This document shows, piece after piece, positions 48,152 through 55,840 of a DNA stretch of 64,000 bases. Below the pieces are notes generated by a model, which had not been told where the DNA came from, ran no database searches, and saw only the letters and a program-made list of their open reading frames with translations. The position numbers and the translations under genes were made by a program. Within the stretch, counting starts at the first letter, position 1. Each line of letters begins with the position of its first letter. This DNA comes from a virus, in the IMG/VR virus record IMGVR_UViG_3300037189_006336, positions 1 through 64,000 of that record. One strand, 5' to 3'.

Positions 48152-49243
48152 CTAATTTTTAATTTCAAAAGGATGCTTCATAATAAAACAATCCTGTGGT
48201 TGATCCGTATGTTTTTTAAAGCCGTTAATATAGCTTTGTATATTTGTAGATCCAACTGGATTATGTGAATGACAACATGCTTTCCAAGATAATAAAGTTT
48301 TATACTCATTTTCTAAAATACTGATATCAGGAATAAAAAATGGATGTCTAAATTTATAATCTATATTTGGTTGTAAAATAGATGGTTTTGTAATAGGTAA
48401 ATCATTAGCATTTTTCCATATAAAACCTTTACTTGTTTTATATAAATTTCTTGCACAAGCTCTTATTGATGAAGCACTAAATCCTAGTTGTCTAGCAGCT
48501 TCTTCACTACTACCATAAACGTCAATTAAGTTATTATTAATATCATATTGAGCTATTGGTATACTAATAGACGTATTTTCAGAAACTCTGCTTCTTTTTT
48601 TTGGTCTTATATTATTATTTATAGCATGTTCATTATTTTCTTTAGATGTACACCATTCTAAATTACTCCAATGATTGTTCCATCTATTCCCATCTATATG
48701 ATTTATTTGTGATTTATTATCAATATTAACAATAAACGATTCAGCAACAAGTCTATGAATCTTTTTTCTACTTTTATTACCATTACCATCATATAATGTT
48801 ACCATTAAACCAGTAACTGATTTATCAGGTTTAAGAAAAGCATTTGTCTTTCCATTTTTTTTATTATATCCTTTATGAATAATTCTTCCAAAATTAGATA
48901 CTTTATAAATAGATTCATAACCAGGTATGTCTTTCCATACTTCTTCTGTATATAATAATCTTTTCTGACAATGTTCTACTAACCAACGCGCGCAATCTAG
49001 TCCGGTTTTTTCTTTATACTGTCCGTAGTTAGGATGTTGAAATCCTTCTACCATAAGTTGTTTGTAATAGTCATCCATATGTTCCTGGGCCAGGTCATGA
49101 TCAAAAGAGATCAGATCTGGTATACCGTTTTTGGATATGTATTCTACAAACTCATCATAGTTTCTTACAACATTCCATGGATGATATCCGGGAATAGTTA
49201 CAGTTGGGATACGCGTATCATCTAGATATAATGCTTTCTTCAT
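48152..49243 (-). CDS. cREC-type receiver-like protein interrupted in frame by HNH homing endonuclease (363 aa)
   Basis: Residues 1-95 match a small phage family with a receiver-like fold (cyclic-phosphate processing REC): LDDTRIP, 'NVVRNYDEFVEYISKNG', 'PDLISFDHDLAQ' and 'KTGLDCARWLVEHC'. The family's usual ending, SHNPVG-x-x-NIQSYI, appears only at residues 326-339. Between them sits a homing-endonuclease cassette: NUMOD4 (EVWKDIPGYESIYKVSNFGR, 101-120), HNH (HRLVAESFIV ... NHIDGNRWNN, 163-206) and NUMOD1 ('IPIAQYDINNNLIDVYGSSE' to about 278). The frame stays open throughout. It may be a single fusion protein, or a group I intron with its endonuclease frame running on from exon 1. The host domain is probably cytosolic, linked to RNA-end chemistry by family association only. 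Confidence 0.75.
   Translation of the reverse strand: MKKALYLDDTRIPTVTIPGYHPWNVVRNYDEFVEYISKNGIPDLISFDHDLAQEHMDDYYKQLMVEGFQHPNYGQYKEKTGLDCARWLVEHCQKRLLYTEEVWKDIPGYESIYKVSNFGRIIHKGYNKKNGKTNAFLKPDKSVTGLMVTLYDGNGNKSRKKIHRLVAESFIVNIDNKSQINHIDGNRWNNHWSNLEWCTSKENNEHAINNNIRPKKRSRVSENTSISIPIAQYDINNNLIDVYGSSEEAARQLGFSASSIRACARNLYKTSKGFIWKNANDLPITKPSILQPNIDYKFRHPFFIPDISILENEYKTLLSWKACCHSHNPVGSTNIQSYINGFKKHTDQPQDCFIMKHPFEIKN
48404..48949 (-). mobile_element. NUMOD4-HNH-NUMOD1 homing-endonuclease insertion
   Basis: This interval covers residues ~99-280 of the receiver-like gene. Its limits are approximate and are set by where the host-domain motifs stop and resume. The domain order NUMOD4, HNH_3, NUMOD1 is standard for free-standing and intron-encoded HNH endonucleases of phages, which copy themselves into uncut alleles. 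No stop codon or frameshift occurs within it, which is unusual for a free-standing gene. A further ~45 residues (281-325) before the host motif resumes are unassigned. Confidence 0.7.
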
Positions 49244-49244
49244 T

Positions 49245-49718
49245 TTACTTAATATTTAATAGTTTACATATATATCTAAATTCATTAATAGAAGAACAGA
49301 ATCCATTATAAACAATATCTAAAGAATATTTACCAGGTGGATTTGTTTTTATTTTTGAAGCATCTAGTATATAATCCCGTAACTCAATAGTTAATCTAGT
49401 ACTTAAAATATTATATCTACAATCATAAGTATAGTTACCAATGTCTTTTTTAAATAATTTTACACCATCACCATAAATTATATCTGCTATACAGATCCAT
49501 CCTTCAGCTTCTAACTGTTCTTTAGTGAGATATGGAGTTCTTATTCTTCCTTCTTCTAAATCTTCTACAAGATTTTCTAAATCAAGTTCTTCAATAGTAA
49601 TACTTTCCCAAGGATATTCATCTTTTTTTTCAAAAGCATATTCATCACAATCTTTCCATTCACATTCATATCCAATATGTAAATCTGATATGTCTGGAGT
49701 ATAATATTTATTTTCCAT
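49245..49718 (-). CDS. Conserved phage protein of unknown function (157 aa)
   Basis: It begins 'YYTPDISDLHIGYECEWKDC' and is acidic, with a C-terminal 'VYNGFCSSINEFRYICKLLN' segment. I have seen this layout (P-x-I/L-x-x-L-H-x-G-Y-E near the start; I-x-x-I/L-x-E-F/L-x-x-L/I-x-x-L at the end) in small proteins of Bacteroidota phages, but no function is known to me. It overlaps the upstream 83-aa gene by 11 nt (start inside the previous stop region) and is followed after one base by the receiver-like gene, so it is embedded in the operon. Confidence 0.65.
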   Translation of the reverse strand: MENKYYTPDISDLHIGYECEWKDCDEYAFEKKDEYPWESITIEELDLENLVEDLEEGRIRTPYLTKEQLEAEGWICIADIIYGDGVKLFKKDIGNYTYDCRYNILSTRLTIELRDYILDASKIKTNPPGKYSLDIVYNGFCSSINEFRYICKLLNIK

Positions 49719-49959
49719 CTTTAAATTCGTTTTCTAAATACTCAATTAGATACTTAGCGTATCCTGTTAATATCTCTTTATCTTGAAAAATAAAGCTGTT
49801 GAGTTTAGACTCAACAGCTTTATTATATTCTTCTTTTAGTAGTTTAAAACTACTTTTATTAATAGACAGACTTTCCTGATTCACTACTATAATTTTGATG
49901 ATATTTTGATTCTTGTACTCCAGTTTGACCGTGGTATTTACTACCTGCTTTTTGATCAT
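49708..49959 (-). CDS. Hypothetical protein, up to 83 aa (start uncertain)
   Basis: The frame runs from ATG at 49959 and overlaps the 3' end of the dCTP deaminase gene by 101 nt in another frame. A later non-ATG start near 49858 would avoid the overlap and leave ~50 aa. The C-terminal half ('SFIFQDKEILTGYAKYLIEY') looks like a real short helical protein, and its stop region overlaps the next start by 11 nt, as in coupled genes. It contains a perfect 16-bp inverted repeat (49789-49824), which is odd for coding DNA. Function unknown. Confidence 0.45.
   Translation of the reverse strand: MIKKQVVNTTVKLEYKNQNIIKIIVVNQESLSINKSSFKLLKEEYNKAVESKLNSFIFQDKEILTGYAKYLIEYLENEFKDGK
49789..49824 (-). terminator. 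Perfect 16-bp hairpin, terminator-like, inside a small gene
   Basis: The arms AATAAAGCTGTTGAGT (49789-49804) and ACTCAACAGCTTTATT (49809-49824) pair without mismatch around a 4-nt loop. Read on the minus strand the stem runs into TTTTTC, so it looks like an intrinsic terminator or attenuator 35 nt after the dCTP deaminase stop, though it lies within the 83-aa frame. Confidence 0.6.
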
Positions 49960-50515
49960 AGGATTCTTCTATTTCTCCCTCCACTCTAGCAAACTCTAAC
50001 TGACATATTTTCATGTTAGGATATACTAATATAGGACGTGTAGCAACAAGTTCTAACACTAAGCTTCCTTCGAATCCTGGATCTATAAAACCAGCAGTTA
50101 TATGTATAAACAATCCAAGTCTACCTAAAGAAGATTTACCTTCAACCTTAGCTCTTATATTACCTTTTACACCGATACGTTCGTTTACAGCATAAAGATA
50201 AACATCTCCTGGCATAAGAACACATCCATAATCTGGAATAGTAAATTCTTCTACTTCATTAGGTTTGCGTGGATCCAATGGTTCAGTGTAAACATACATA
50301 CCATGACTATCTATAAAATATAGTTCTTCTTTATCTAATATATATTGAGGAACTTGATCTTTAAATACTTTTTTTACAGGCGTTTTATATATCTTAAAAC
50401 TAGGCGCCAGCGTAAGATCAACACTAACTGGATTCAAATACTTTTCTTCAAAAGGAGCTATAATAACTTTACCTTTTAATAACTCATCTTTAATTACTTT
50501 GTCTGATAATATCAT
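49859..50515 (-). CDS. dcd: dCTP deaminase / dUTPase family enzyme (218 aa)
   Basis: The central signature is clear: EGKSSLGRLGLF then 'HITAGFIDPGFEGSLVLELV', the core of the trimeric dCTP deaminase/dUTPase fold, with the conserved Ser-Ser, Arg (in GRLG) and the catalytic-type Glu of VLEL. One family Arg (RSS) is Lys here. The enzyme makes dUTP from dCTP (or, if bifunctional, dUMP directly), feeding dTMP synthesis; which of the two cannot be told. Length is near the usual ~180-200 aa, plus a polar tail. The start overlaps the upstream stop (ATGA). It clusters with dNMP kinase as a nucleotide-pool module. Confidence 0.85.
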   Translation of the reverse strand: MILSDKVIKDELLKGKVIIAPFEEKYLNPVSVDLTLAPSFKIYKTPVKKVFKDQVPQYILDKEELYFIDSHGMYVYTEPLDPRKPNEVEEFTIPDYGCVLMPGDVYLYAVNERIGVKGNIRAKVEGKSSLGRLGLFIHITAGFIDPGFEGSLVLELVATRPILVYPNMKICQLEFARVEGEIEESYDQKAGSKYHGQTGVQESKYHQNYSSESGKSVY

Positions 50516-50790
50516 AATGGTATATTTTTTAATGTTTTTTCTATTAACTCTTTATCTCTTGGTTTTAAAGCCGACATTCTTAATGCTATATCTTTCTTTA
50601 AAACAGAAGAATATATTTGTGTTTTTCTTACACATCTTTTTTGTACATCTGCTGGTGGTATACCCAATCTATTACCAGCTTTGTTAAAGTTCTCATACAC
50701 ACCTATAAGTTTAGAATCCCCCTGTAAAAGGGGATCATAAACTTTAACACATGTATCAGAACACACATCATTTCTTAAAGCTAAACTCAT
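50512..50790 (-). CDS. Small basic protein, HTH-like (92 aa)
   Basis: It is basic and helical, with a 'YENFNKAGNRLGIPPADVQK' segment resembling the helix-turn-helix of NUMOD1-type DNA-binding modules, preceded by 'VYDPLLQGDSKLIG' strands. It could be a solo DNA-binding module left from, or related to, homing endonucleases, or a phage regulator. No nuclease motif is present. Its TGA overlaps the ATG of the dCTP deaminase gene. Confidence 0.5.
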   Translation of the reverse strand: MSLALRNDVCSDTCVKVYDPLLQGDSKLIGVYENFNKAGNRLGIPPADVQKRCVRKTQIYSSVLKKDIALRMSALKPRDKELIEKTLKNIPL

Positions 50791-50791
50791 T

Positions 50792-51070
50792 CTATAAATT
50801 ATTTAATTTTCTAAAATTATCAACTTGATGTTTAGCTTGTTTTAAATCAAGTCCTGTAAAATCTTTGTGTTCTTTTACAGATTGTAAATACTCTCCATTG
50901 ATTATATGATGAATAGTTTTTCCAGATAAGTTATCTGGATTTTTATATTCAACATAAAAATACGTGCTCATTCTTTTATCTATAGTGGCTTTAAATATTT
51001 CTAATTCTTCTTTAGAAGCTTTATTTTCTAGATATATGTTTACAGTAGCTGTATGTTTTGTTAAGCCCAT
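50792..51070 (-). CDS. Hypothetical protein (92 aa)
   Basis: I do not recognise this protein. It has alternating strand/helix composition, beginning 'GLTKHTATVNIYLENKASKE', and ends with 'GLDLKQAKHQVDNFRKL', a helix loosely like the ribosomal L7/L12 C-terminal pattern but too short to assign. It overlaps the dNMP kinase stop by one base and ends one base before the next gene, so it is a full member of the nucleotide-metabolism part of the operon. Confidence 0.55.
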   Translation of the reverse strand: MGLTKHTATVNIYLENKASKEELEIFKATIDKRMSTYFYVEYKNPDNLSGKTIHHIINGEYLQSVKEHKDFTGLDLKQAKHQVDNFRKLNNL

Positions 51071-51687
51071 TATAATAACTTTATTTGTTTTAATATTTCT
51101 TTTACTGTTAATTCAAGACTAGTTATATCAGAAACATTAGCTATCTTAAAATCAAACTCCCAATCATCTAAGGCTACTTCGCTAGGATGACTATTTATTG
51201 GTTTATATCCGGGACGATCAACACGAATAATAACACCTCCTTTATCTTTAATAGCTTTAGCTTCATTAGGAAATCTAACATCTGTTATCACCCATTTACT
51301 AGGGTGATGTTCAGACATCTTTGGTGATTTATAATCCGCAAATAAAGCGTTCACCCATATATTATCGTGTAAACAGTTTCTCATAGCGTCTGTACCAAGA
51401 AGCTGTAAAAACATCCTTACAGTCATTGATTTAGAAATGTCTTCTCTGTCTATACCTTTTGGTAGCCACTTTTTTTCTATAACTTTAGTATTCCATTCAT
51501 GTCCTAAATCAGTTTTTTTAAACTCTTGATCTTCAAACATCTCTATGGGAATACCTGTTAGGATAGAAGCTATGAGTTTTAACTTACCCGCAAACATTTT
51601 CATTTCCCAGGTATGATCTAATTCCCATATAATCTTTCCTATTGTACTTTTTCCAACCCCAGAGTACCCTGAAATCCCAATTATCAT
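51070..51687 (-). CDS. Deoxynucleoside monophosphate kinase, T4 gp1-like (205 aa)
   Basis: It starts with a P-loop, 'IGISGYSGVGKSTIGKIIWE' (GxxxxGKST), then a 'MKMFAGKLKLIASILTGIP' substrate-lid-type segment and 'FLQLLGTDAMRNCLHDNIWV', as in the T4 gp1-like dNMP kinase family. A later 'KWVITDVRFPNEAKAIKDKG' strand-helix with 'IIRVDRPG' completes the NMP-kinase core. It would phosphorylate dNMPs to dNDPs for DNA synthesis in the cytosol. Length fits the family (~200-240 aa). Neighbours include dCTP deaminase and DNA polymerase. Confidence 0.8.
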   Translation of the reverse strand: MIIGISGYSGVGKSTIGKIIWELDHTWEMKMFAGKLKLIASILTGIPIEMFEDQEFKKTDLGHEWNTKVIEKKWLPKGIDREDISKSMTVRMFLQLLGTDAMRNCLHDNIWVNALFADYKSPKMSEHHPSKWVITDVRFPNEAKAIKDKGGVIIRVDRPGYKPINSHPSEVALDDWEFDFKIANVSDITSLELTVKEILKQIKLL

Positions 51688-51688
51688 T

Positions 51689-52030
51689 TTATTTATATTT
51701 ATTATTAATAAATGTTTGAATCATGTCCACTACTTCTTCTACATCATCTGGTGGAACTCTAAATACTTCTTCAGTAATCAACATCAAATATACAAGATCT
51801 GCTCTATCTAAATACTTTTTTACTGTTAATACTGACTTACTATCTGGCATTAAGCTACAGACTTCGTTTACAGCTAATTGAGCTGCTTTTAGAGCTTTAC
51901 CTAATATATATTTTTGTTGTTTACTAGTTAAAGATTTACTAGCTTCAATTCTTATTTCTATACACTTTAGATGTTGTAAAACACAAGCAAATAAATCAGA
52001 TATACTATTTTCACTTAGTTGATCATCCAT
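51689..52030 (-). CDS. Hypothetical all-helical protein (113 aa)
   Basis: I do not recognise this protein. It is predicted all-helical and acidic, with 'LHLKCIEIRIEAS'-type and 'KALKAAQLAVNEVCSLMPDS' helices, and no Cys cluster or membrane span. It is the first gene after a terminator (52045-52070), one base before the dNMP kinase gene, so it leads the nucleotide-metabolism sub-block. Transcription would need read-through or an unseen promoter. Confidence 0.55.
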   Translation of the reverse strand: MDDQLSENSISDLFACVLQHLKCIEIRIEASKSLTSKQQKYILGKALKAAQLAVNEVCSLMPDSKSVLTVKKYLDRADLVYLMLITEEVFRVPPDDVEEVVDMIQTFINNKYK

Positions 52031-52044
52031 AAATAAATTTAAAA

Positions 52045-52070
52045 AATTAGGAAGATTATTCTCCCTAATT
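52045..52070 (-). terminator. Intrinsic terminator after 257-aa gene
   Basis: Read on the minus strand: AATTAGGGAGA, 4-nt loop, TCTTCCTAATT with one G-T pair (11-bp stem), then TTTTAAA. It lies 3 nt after the stop of the gene at 52074 and before the next gene, 14 nt from its start. Confidence 0.7.
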
Positions 52071-52073
52071 ATA

Positions 52074-52847
52074 TTACATAAATATTACACCCATATTAGG
52101 TTGTTCAAACTCTTTCATTATTTCTATTACATCAATAACCTCACGATGTGTCACTGGTGACACCGGAACATTTATACCATTATTTGATATAGTTGGTTTA
52201 AAATAATTTTTTAAATAATTATATAATACCAACCGATCATCAATGTATGAATAAGGATGTGACTCATCTAAAACGTCTGTCAACTTTTCAAACAACTCTA
52301 ACACAGTTTTTGGAACGGATAAATCTAATTGTTTTTTTAATATACCAACTTGTGTTAGATTTAATATGTTTTCTATAAACAACAACTGACCTATAATACT
52401 TGATGTAGTTAGTTTATCAATAGGCATATTTATAAATGAGTCTATTGTTTCATCAATTTTTGATATATCTGATACAGTGTTTAATTGTGATTGTACAGAT
52501 GCATCTATATCACTGATAGTTAACCCTGTTCTCATTTTACAGATATTAGGTGTTCTGTTAATGATTATTTTATCCATATAACTCTTACCTAACACACATC
52601 TAAATCCAAACGAGTTAACATAAGAATTAACCCATATTAATATATGACCTGATGTTGTATAATGAATACCTTGAACTACATCTTTAGTTGGAGTCATTCT
52701 ATAATGTTCAAAAGAAACAGTATATCCATTTTTTGATAATGAGTCTTTTACACTATTTTTTACATCATTGTGTGATGTAAACCCATTTTTAGCAGGGCCA
52801 CTATTTATAATAGCTTCTTCTATTACATATCCTACTTTAAGAGGCAT
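52074..52847 (-). CDS. Conserved phage protein of unknown function (257 aa)
   Basis: The N-terminal half is beta-rich ('GHILIWVNSYVNSFGFRCVL', then GKSYMDKII) and the C-terminal half helical, with 'SYIDDRLVLYNYLKNYF'. The layout loosely recalls DUF932-type phage proteins, but I cannot confirm the family. No catalytic motif is visible. It follows PolB by 12 nt in the operon and is closed by a terminator 3 nt after its stop, so it is co-transcribed with PolB; a replication-accessory role is a guess from context. Confidence 0.55.
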   Translation of the reverse strand: MPLKVGYVIEEAIINSGPAKNGFTSHNDVKNSVKDSLSKNGYTVSFEHYRMTPTKDVVQGIHYTTSGHILIWVNSYVNSFGFRCVLGKSYMDKIIINRTPNICKMRTGLTISDIDASVQSQLNTVSDISKIDETIDSFINMPIDKLTTSSIIGQLLFIENILNLTQVGILKKQLDLSVPKTVLELFEKLTDVLDESHPYSYIDDRLVLYNYLKNYFKPTISNNGINVPVSPVTHREVIDVIEIMKEFEQPNMGVIFM

Positions 52848-52859
52848 AATCTATAATTT

Positions 52860-54785
52860 TTAAAATAATGATAATTGTTTAACGTTTCTGTTTTTTACCT
52901 TTTCTATCTGATTGATTTCTTTATAAATAGCTTCTAGATAATAACTAAAATTAATGTCATAAGATTCAAACGGTTTATTAATATCTATCTCATTAGCTAC
53001 TATTTGTCTCCATACACCAGCTTCTACTTGTAACTCTCTTCCGTCAGTATGACATTTTATAAGCTTAGTACCGCGATTAGATACATAATACCTAACAATC
53101 TTTTTAAGCTTTGTTACTTGTTGTTGATTATTAACAAAGTCTCTACCTTCATAATGCCATCCAGATTTAGCTTTTACACCTCCACAATAATCAAAAATGT
53201 TAGTGTTAGTTGCTAAGAAGTCTTCAGGTTTTACACCATTAACAAAATACGCGTGGATAGCTTTAGGAATAATCAAGAAAGATTTATTCTTGTGTAACGT
53301 AGCTGTTTTCTTTTTATCAAGATCTTCCCACTCAAATCTACCTTTACATTTTACTTTACCTTTCTTATTTACCGCGATATAATTATTTACATCACCGATA
53401 ACCATTTTGGTATATTCATCATGTTCAAGTTGAAGTTTAGTAAGTAGTTCCCATTGATGACATACTGACATATAAGTAGAAACCGCTGTAACAGGAATCA
53501 TCATCTCTAAACCATCTGTATTCTGCATAAGAGGTGCAGCATCAGGTATAGCTTCACACAACATCTCGTACAACATACTTAACAGTAGTTGTCCATTAAT
53601 AGTGATTTGCATGGTCATCTTAGGATCATAAAGAAAACTATTTTCATCACCAGATAAACCATATGTACTATTAAGAATAATCTTATATACATAGTTTCTA
53701 GGATCTGTTTTAGGAATCTTCACTCTCTCATTAAAAAACCACTCATACTGTTCACAGAATTCTTTTTGAGGAAGATGTCCCGGATGAAAACCGTTACGAA
53801 TAGCTAGATTTGGATAATAGCTCACAACATCTGAAGAAATAATTACATAACCGGGTTTAGCTTCATACACACCCATATCTGCAGCTCCATGGATACCACC
53901 AAGTCCATAATCAGTTTTAACTCCTCTATTTATAAGAGAATACTTAAATCCATCTTTTGTAGATGTAATAACTGTTTTTTTAAAAAAGTCGTGTAGCTTT
54001 TGAAACTCTGGAGTTTTAAACTTAACATAAGGAAGAATACAATCAGCTAACACTATATAACTACGTGGAGTACGCATGTCTTTTATAACACTTTTATCAA
54101 GTCCTGTCTTTTTAGAAAGAAAGAACATAAATAACTCTTTAGATATACGAGGTTCAGAAGCTGAATATAGATCTACACCGTATTCTGTAGTAAGAAGTGT
54201 TCTTAAACTTAGTTGTTCTTTTGATAAGTGTAAAATTTGTTTAGTACTCTTTACATCATTGACACAATAATCAACAATCATATCTAGAGTCTTTTGATCG
54301 GGTACCGGTTCATAATGCGGATGAGGCATCTCTTCTACATTATACCAGTCCATAGAATACTGTATCCATTTAAGACTAGACATCTTGGCTTTATTATCCC
54401 AATGGTTCATCTTAAAAAGATCAATACACTTAATCTTAAATTGTCTAGGAGTAAACTCAGCAAATTCAGATCTGTTTTTACGATCTATAACATCTTGAGC
54501 GTATTTATATATCCAGGAAGCAAGATCTTTTCCTGACATATGTATGAGTTTGTGTTTCTCTCTTAACAGTTTTTCAGTAATCTGAGCGTCAAAAGCTATA
54601 CCGTTGAAACTTATATGCCACTCGTTTTTAGTTATATTATTTTCTAAAAAAGATATTAAGTCTTTGAAATCATTCTGGTGTTCCCAGATAATAAACTTCT
54701 TTGTTTTATCCTCTTTGTAGTGTGTAAACACGGCTGTGAAAAGATTTATAATCGTTTCATAGTCCATTACGTAATGATCTGCCAT
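52860..54785 (-). CDS. Family B DNA polymerase with 3'-5' exonuclease motifs and C-terminal clamp motif (641 aa)
   Basis: Exonuclease: 'VMDYET' (6-11), N61-G-I-A-F-D66, and Y173-x3-D177. Polymerase: motif A DVVSYYP (319-325), motif B KIILNSTYG (368-376), motif C NTDG (422-425), in which the usual first Asp is Asn. The length is short for family B (usually 750-1000 aa), with a compact N-terminus. The last six residues, KQLSLF, are a consensus bacterial beta-clamp-binding motif. It replicates the phage genome; it lies between a terminator and the 257-aa gene, downstream of primase, helicase and recombination genes in the same operon. Confidence 0.9.
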   Translation of the reverse strand: MADHYVMDYETIINLFTAVFTHYKEDKTKKFIIWEHQNDFKDLISFLENNITKNEWHISFNGIAFDAQITEKLLREKHKLIHMSGKDLASWIYKYAQDVIDRKNRSEFAEFTPRQFKIKCIDLFKMNHWDNKAKMSSLKWIQYSMDWYNVEEMPHPHYEPVPDQKTLDMIVDYCVNDVKSTKQILHLSKEQLSLRTLLTTEYGVDLYSASEPRISKELFMFFLSKKTGLDKSVIKDMRTPRSYIVLADCILPYVKFKTPEFQKLHDFFKKTVITSTKDGFKYSLINRGVKTDYGLGGIHGAADMGVYEAKPGYVIISSDVVSYYPNLAIRNGFHPGHLPQKEFCEQYEWFFNERVKIPKTDPRNYVYKIILNSTYGLSGDENSFLYDPKMTMQITINGQLLLSMLYEMLCEAIPDAAPLMQNTDGLEMMIPVTAVSTYMSVCHQWELLTKLQLEHDEYTKMVIGDVNNYIAVNKKGKVKCKGRFEWEDLDKKKTATLHKNKSFLIIPKAIHAYFVNGVKPEDFLATNTNIFDYCGGVKAKSGWHYEGRDFVNNQQQVTKLKKIVRYYVSNRGTKLIKCHTDGRELQVEAGVWRQIVANEIDINKPFESYDINFSYYLEAIYKEINQIEKVKNRNVKQLSLF

Positions 54786-54823
54786 ATATATAATATTCAG
54801 TTAAGCTGTTTCCCCTTCTTAAG

Positions 54824-54853
54824 AAAAAAAAGGAGATCTAATTGATCTCCTTT
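54824..54853 (-). terminator. Intrinsic terminator before PolB
   Basis: On the minus strand the 10-bp stem AAAGGAGATC / GATCTCCTTT (5-nt loop, 54839-54843) is followed by a run of eight T. It begins 11 nt after the stop of the 133-aa gene and 38 nt before the PolB start, so PolB is either reached by read-through or has its own promoter. Confidence 0.8.
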
Positions 54854-54864
54854 GTTGGTTTATT

Positions 54865-55266
54865 TTAAACAGTGACAATAGACTTTTTGACCGCGGTAGG
54901 ATTGAAAGCTTCATCTAAAATACTAAGATCAAATGTATCAGTGTTTGTTGCAAACATTTGAACAAACTGTTTAATTTCATCTTCGTTACTTATAAAGTAT
55001 TCATAGAAAGTTTCTAACGCTTTTCTTTCTTCAGCATAGTCTTTTCCATTAGCTCTCTTACCTATTTTCATAGCTGTAGGATCTCCCCATTCATTAAGTT
55101 TAGCCATCATATGAAAAGTTTCTTTCTTTTCTTTTCCAATAACAACTAACACTTTATCTTCTGGATCAAATATTACCTCGTTGTACGGACAAATTGGTGA
55201 CACTGGAATCATCTTGAAAGTCTTTCTAACTCCCCAAGATGATGTAATCAAAATCATTGACTTCAT
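54865..55266 (-). CDS. Conserved crAss-like protein near PolB (133 aa)
   Basis: The start is ATG at 55266 (MKSMILITSSWGVRKT); a longer frame begins with TTG at 55290. Signatures: 'VSPICPYNEVIFDPEDKVLV', 'IGKEKKETFHMMAKLNEWGD' and a C-terminal helix of EEIKQF type. I believe similar proteins occur beside the polymerase in other crAss-like genomes, but no function is known to me. A mixed alpha/beta fold without Cys cluster or P-loop. Followed by a strong terminator. Confidence 0.6.
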   Translation of the reverse strand: MKSMILITSSWGVRKTFKMIPVSPICPYNEVIFDPEDKVLVVIGKEKKETFHMMAKLNEWGDPTAMKIGKRANGKDYAEERKALETFYEYFISNEDEIKQFVQMFATNTDTFDLSILDEAFNPTAVKKSIVTV

Positions 55267-55296
55267 AAATCTAAACTTTATTTTTTGCAAAGCTAC

Positions 55297-55830
55297 TTAT
55301 TTTACATCAATACTCAAAGTTTCTTTTTCGATATCGTATTTATCACACAATTCTCCAACTTCTTTAAGTACACTCAATTTTACATTCAGAAGTTTAGCAT
55401 ACACATCCATGTATTTTTCTGGATACAGATAAGTTTTCATATAGAGGTACTCTGATGATAGAGGACCAAAATAATCTTTAATGTGTGATTTCATATCTTT
55501 AGATAATTTAGAATACTTTCCTTCTAGAAAATACTTCCAATCTTCTTTATACTCTGTAAATTTAAACATGTATAGTTTAAACCCATCAGCTTCAATCACA
55601 TATTCAAACAACTTATTGGATTGTAATACGTTCTTTTCAAATGTTTTAAAGACACTAGTGTCTTCAGCTTTATACGCACATACTAATATCATATCCTCCA
55701 CTCCTATTTTATCTTTAATAGACAAGTATACACCAGCCGGTGTAAAAGGATTTTTCTTATTTATACCAAGTGCGGGAAATAAAAAAGATCTAGATTTTTG
55801 AAAATATTTATCGTATAAGCTACTAATCAT
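55297..55830 (-). CDS. Hypothetical protein in replication block (177 aa)
   Basis: I do not recognise this protein with certainty. It begins 'SSLYDKYFQKSRSFLFPALG', then 'TPAGVYLSIKDKIGVEDM'. The first half is alpha/beta and the second helical ('YKEDWKYFLEGKYSKLSKDM'; 'LLNVKLSVLKEVGELCDKYD'). Similar genes seem to accompany the replication block of crAss-like phages. It starts 10 nt after the PD-(D/E)XK gene stop and ends 30 nt before the next start, so it is co-transcribed with both. Confidence 0.55.
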   Translation of the reverse strand: MISSLYDKYFQKSRSFLFPALGINKKNPFTPAGVYLSIKDKIGVEDMILVCAYKAEDTSVFKTFEKNVLQSNKLFEYVIEADGFKLYMFKFTEYKEDWKYFLEGKYSKLSKDMKSHIKDYFGPLSSEYLYMKTYLYPEKYMDVYAKLLNVKLSVLKEVGELCDKYDIEKETLSIDVK

Positions 55831-55840
55831 AATTTGTTAT

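Noticed and set aside
48152-49243. Intein in the receiver-like gene
   Set aside because: No Cys/Ser start block and the residue after the HN is Pro, not Cys/Ser/Thr; HNH with NUMOD domains fits a homing-endonuclease insertion better.
55267-55290. TTG-start extension of the 133-aa gene
   Set aside because: An ATG at 55266 directly precedes the conserved-looking start, and the extension has no support.
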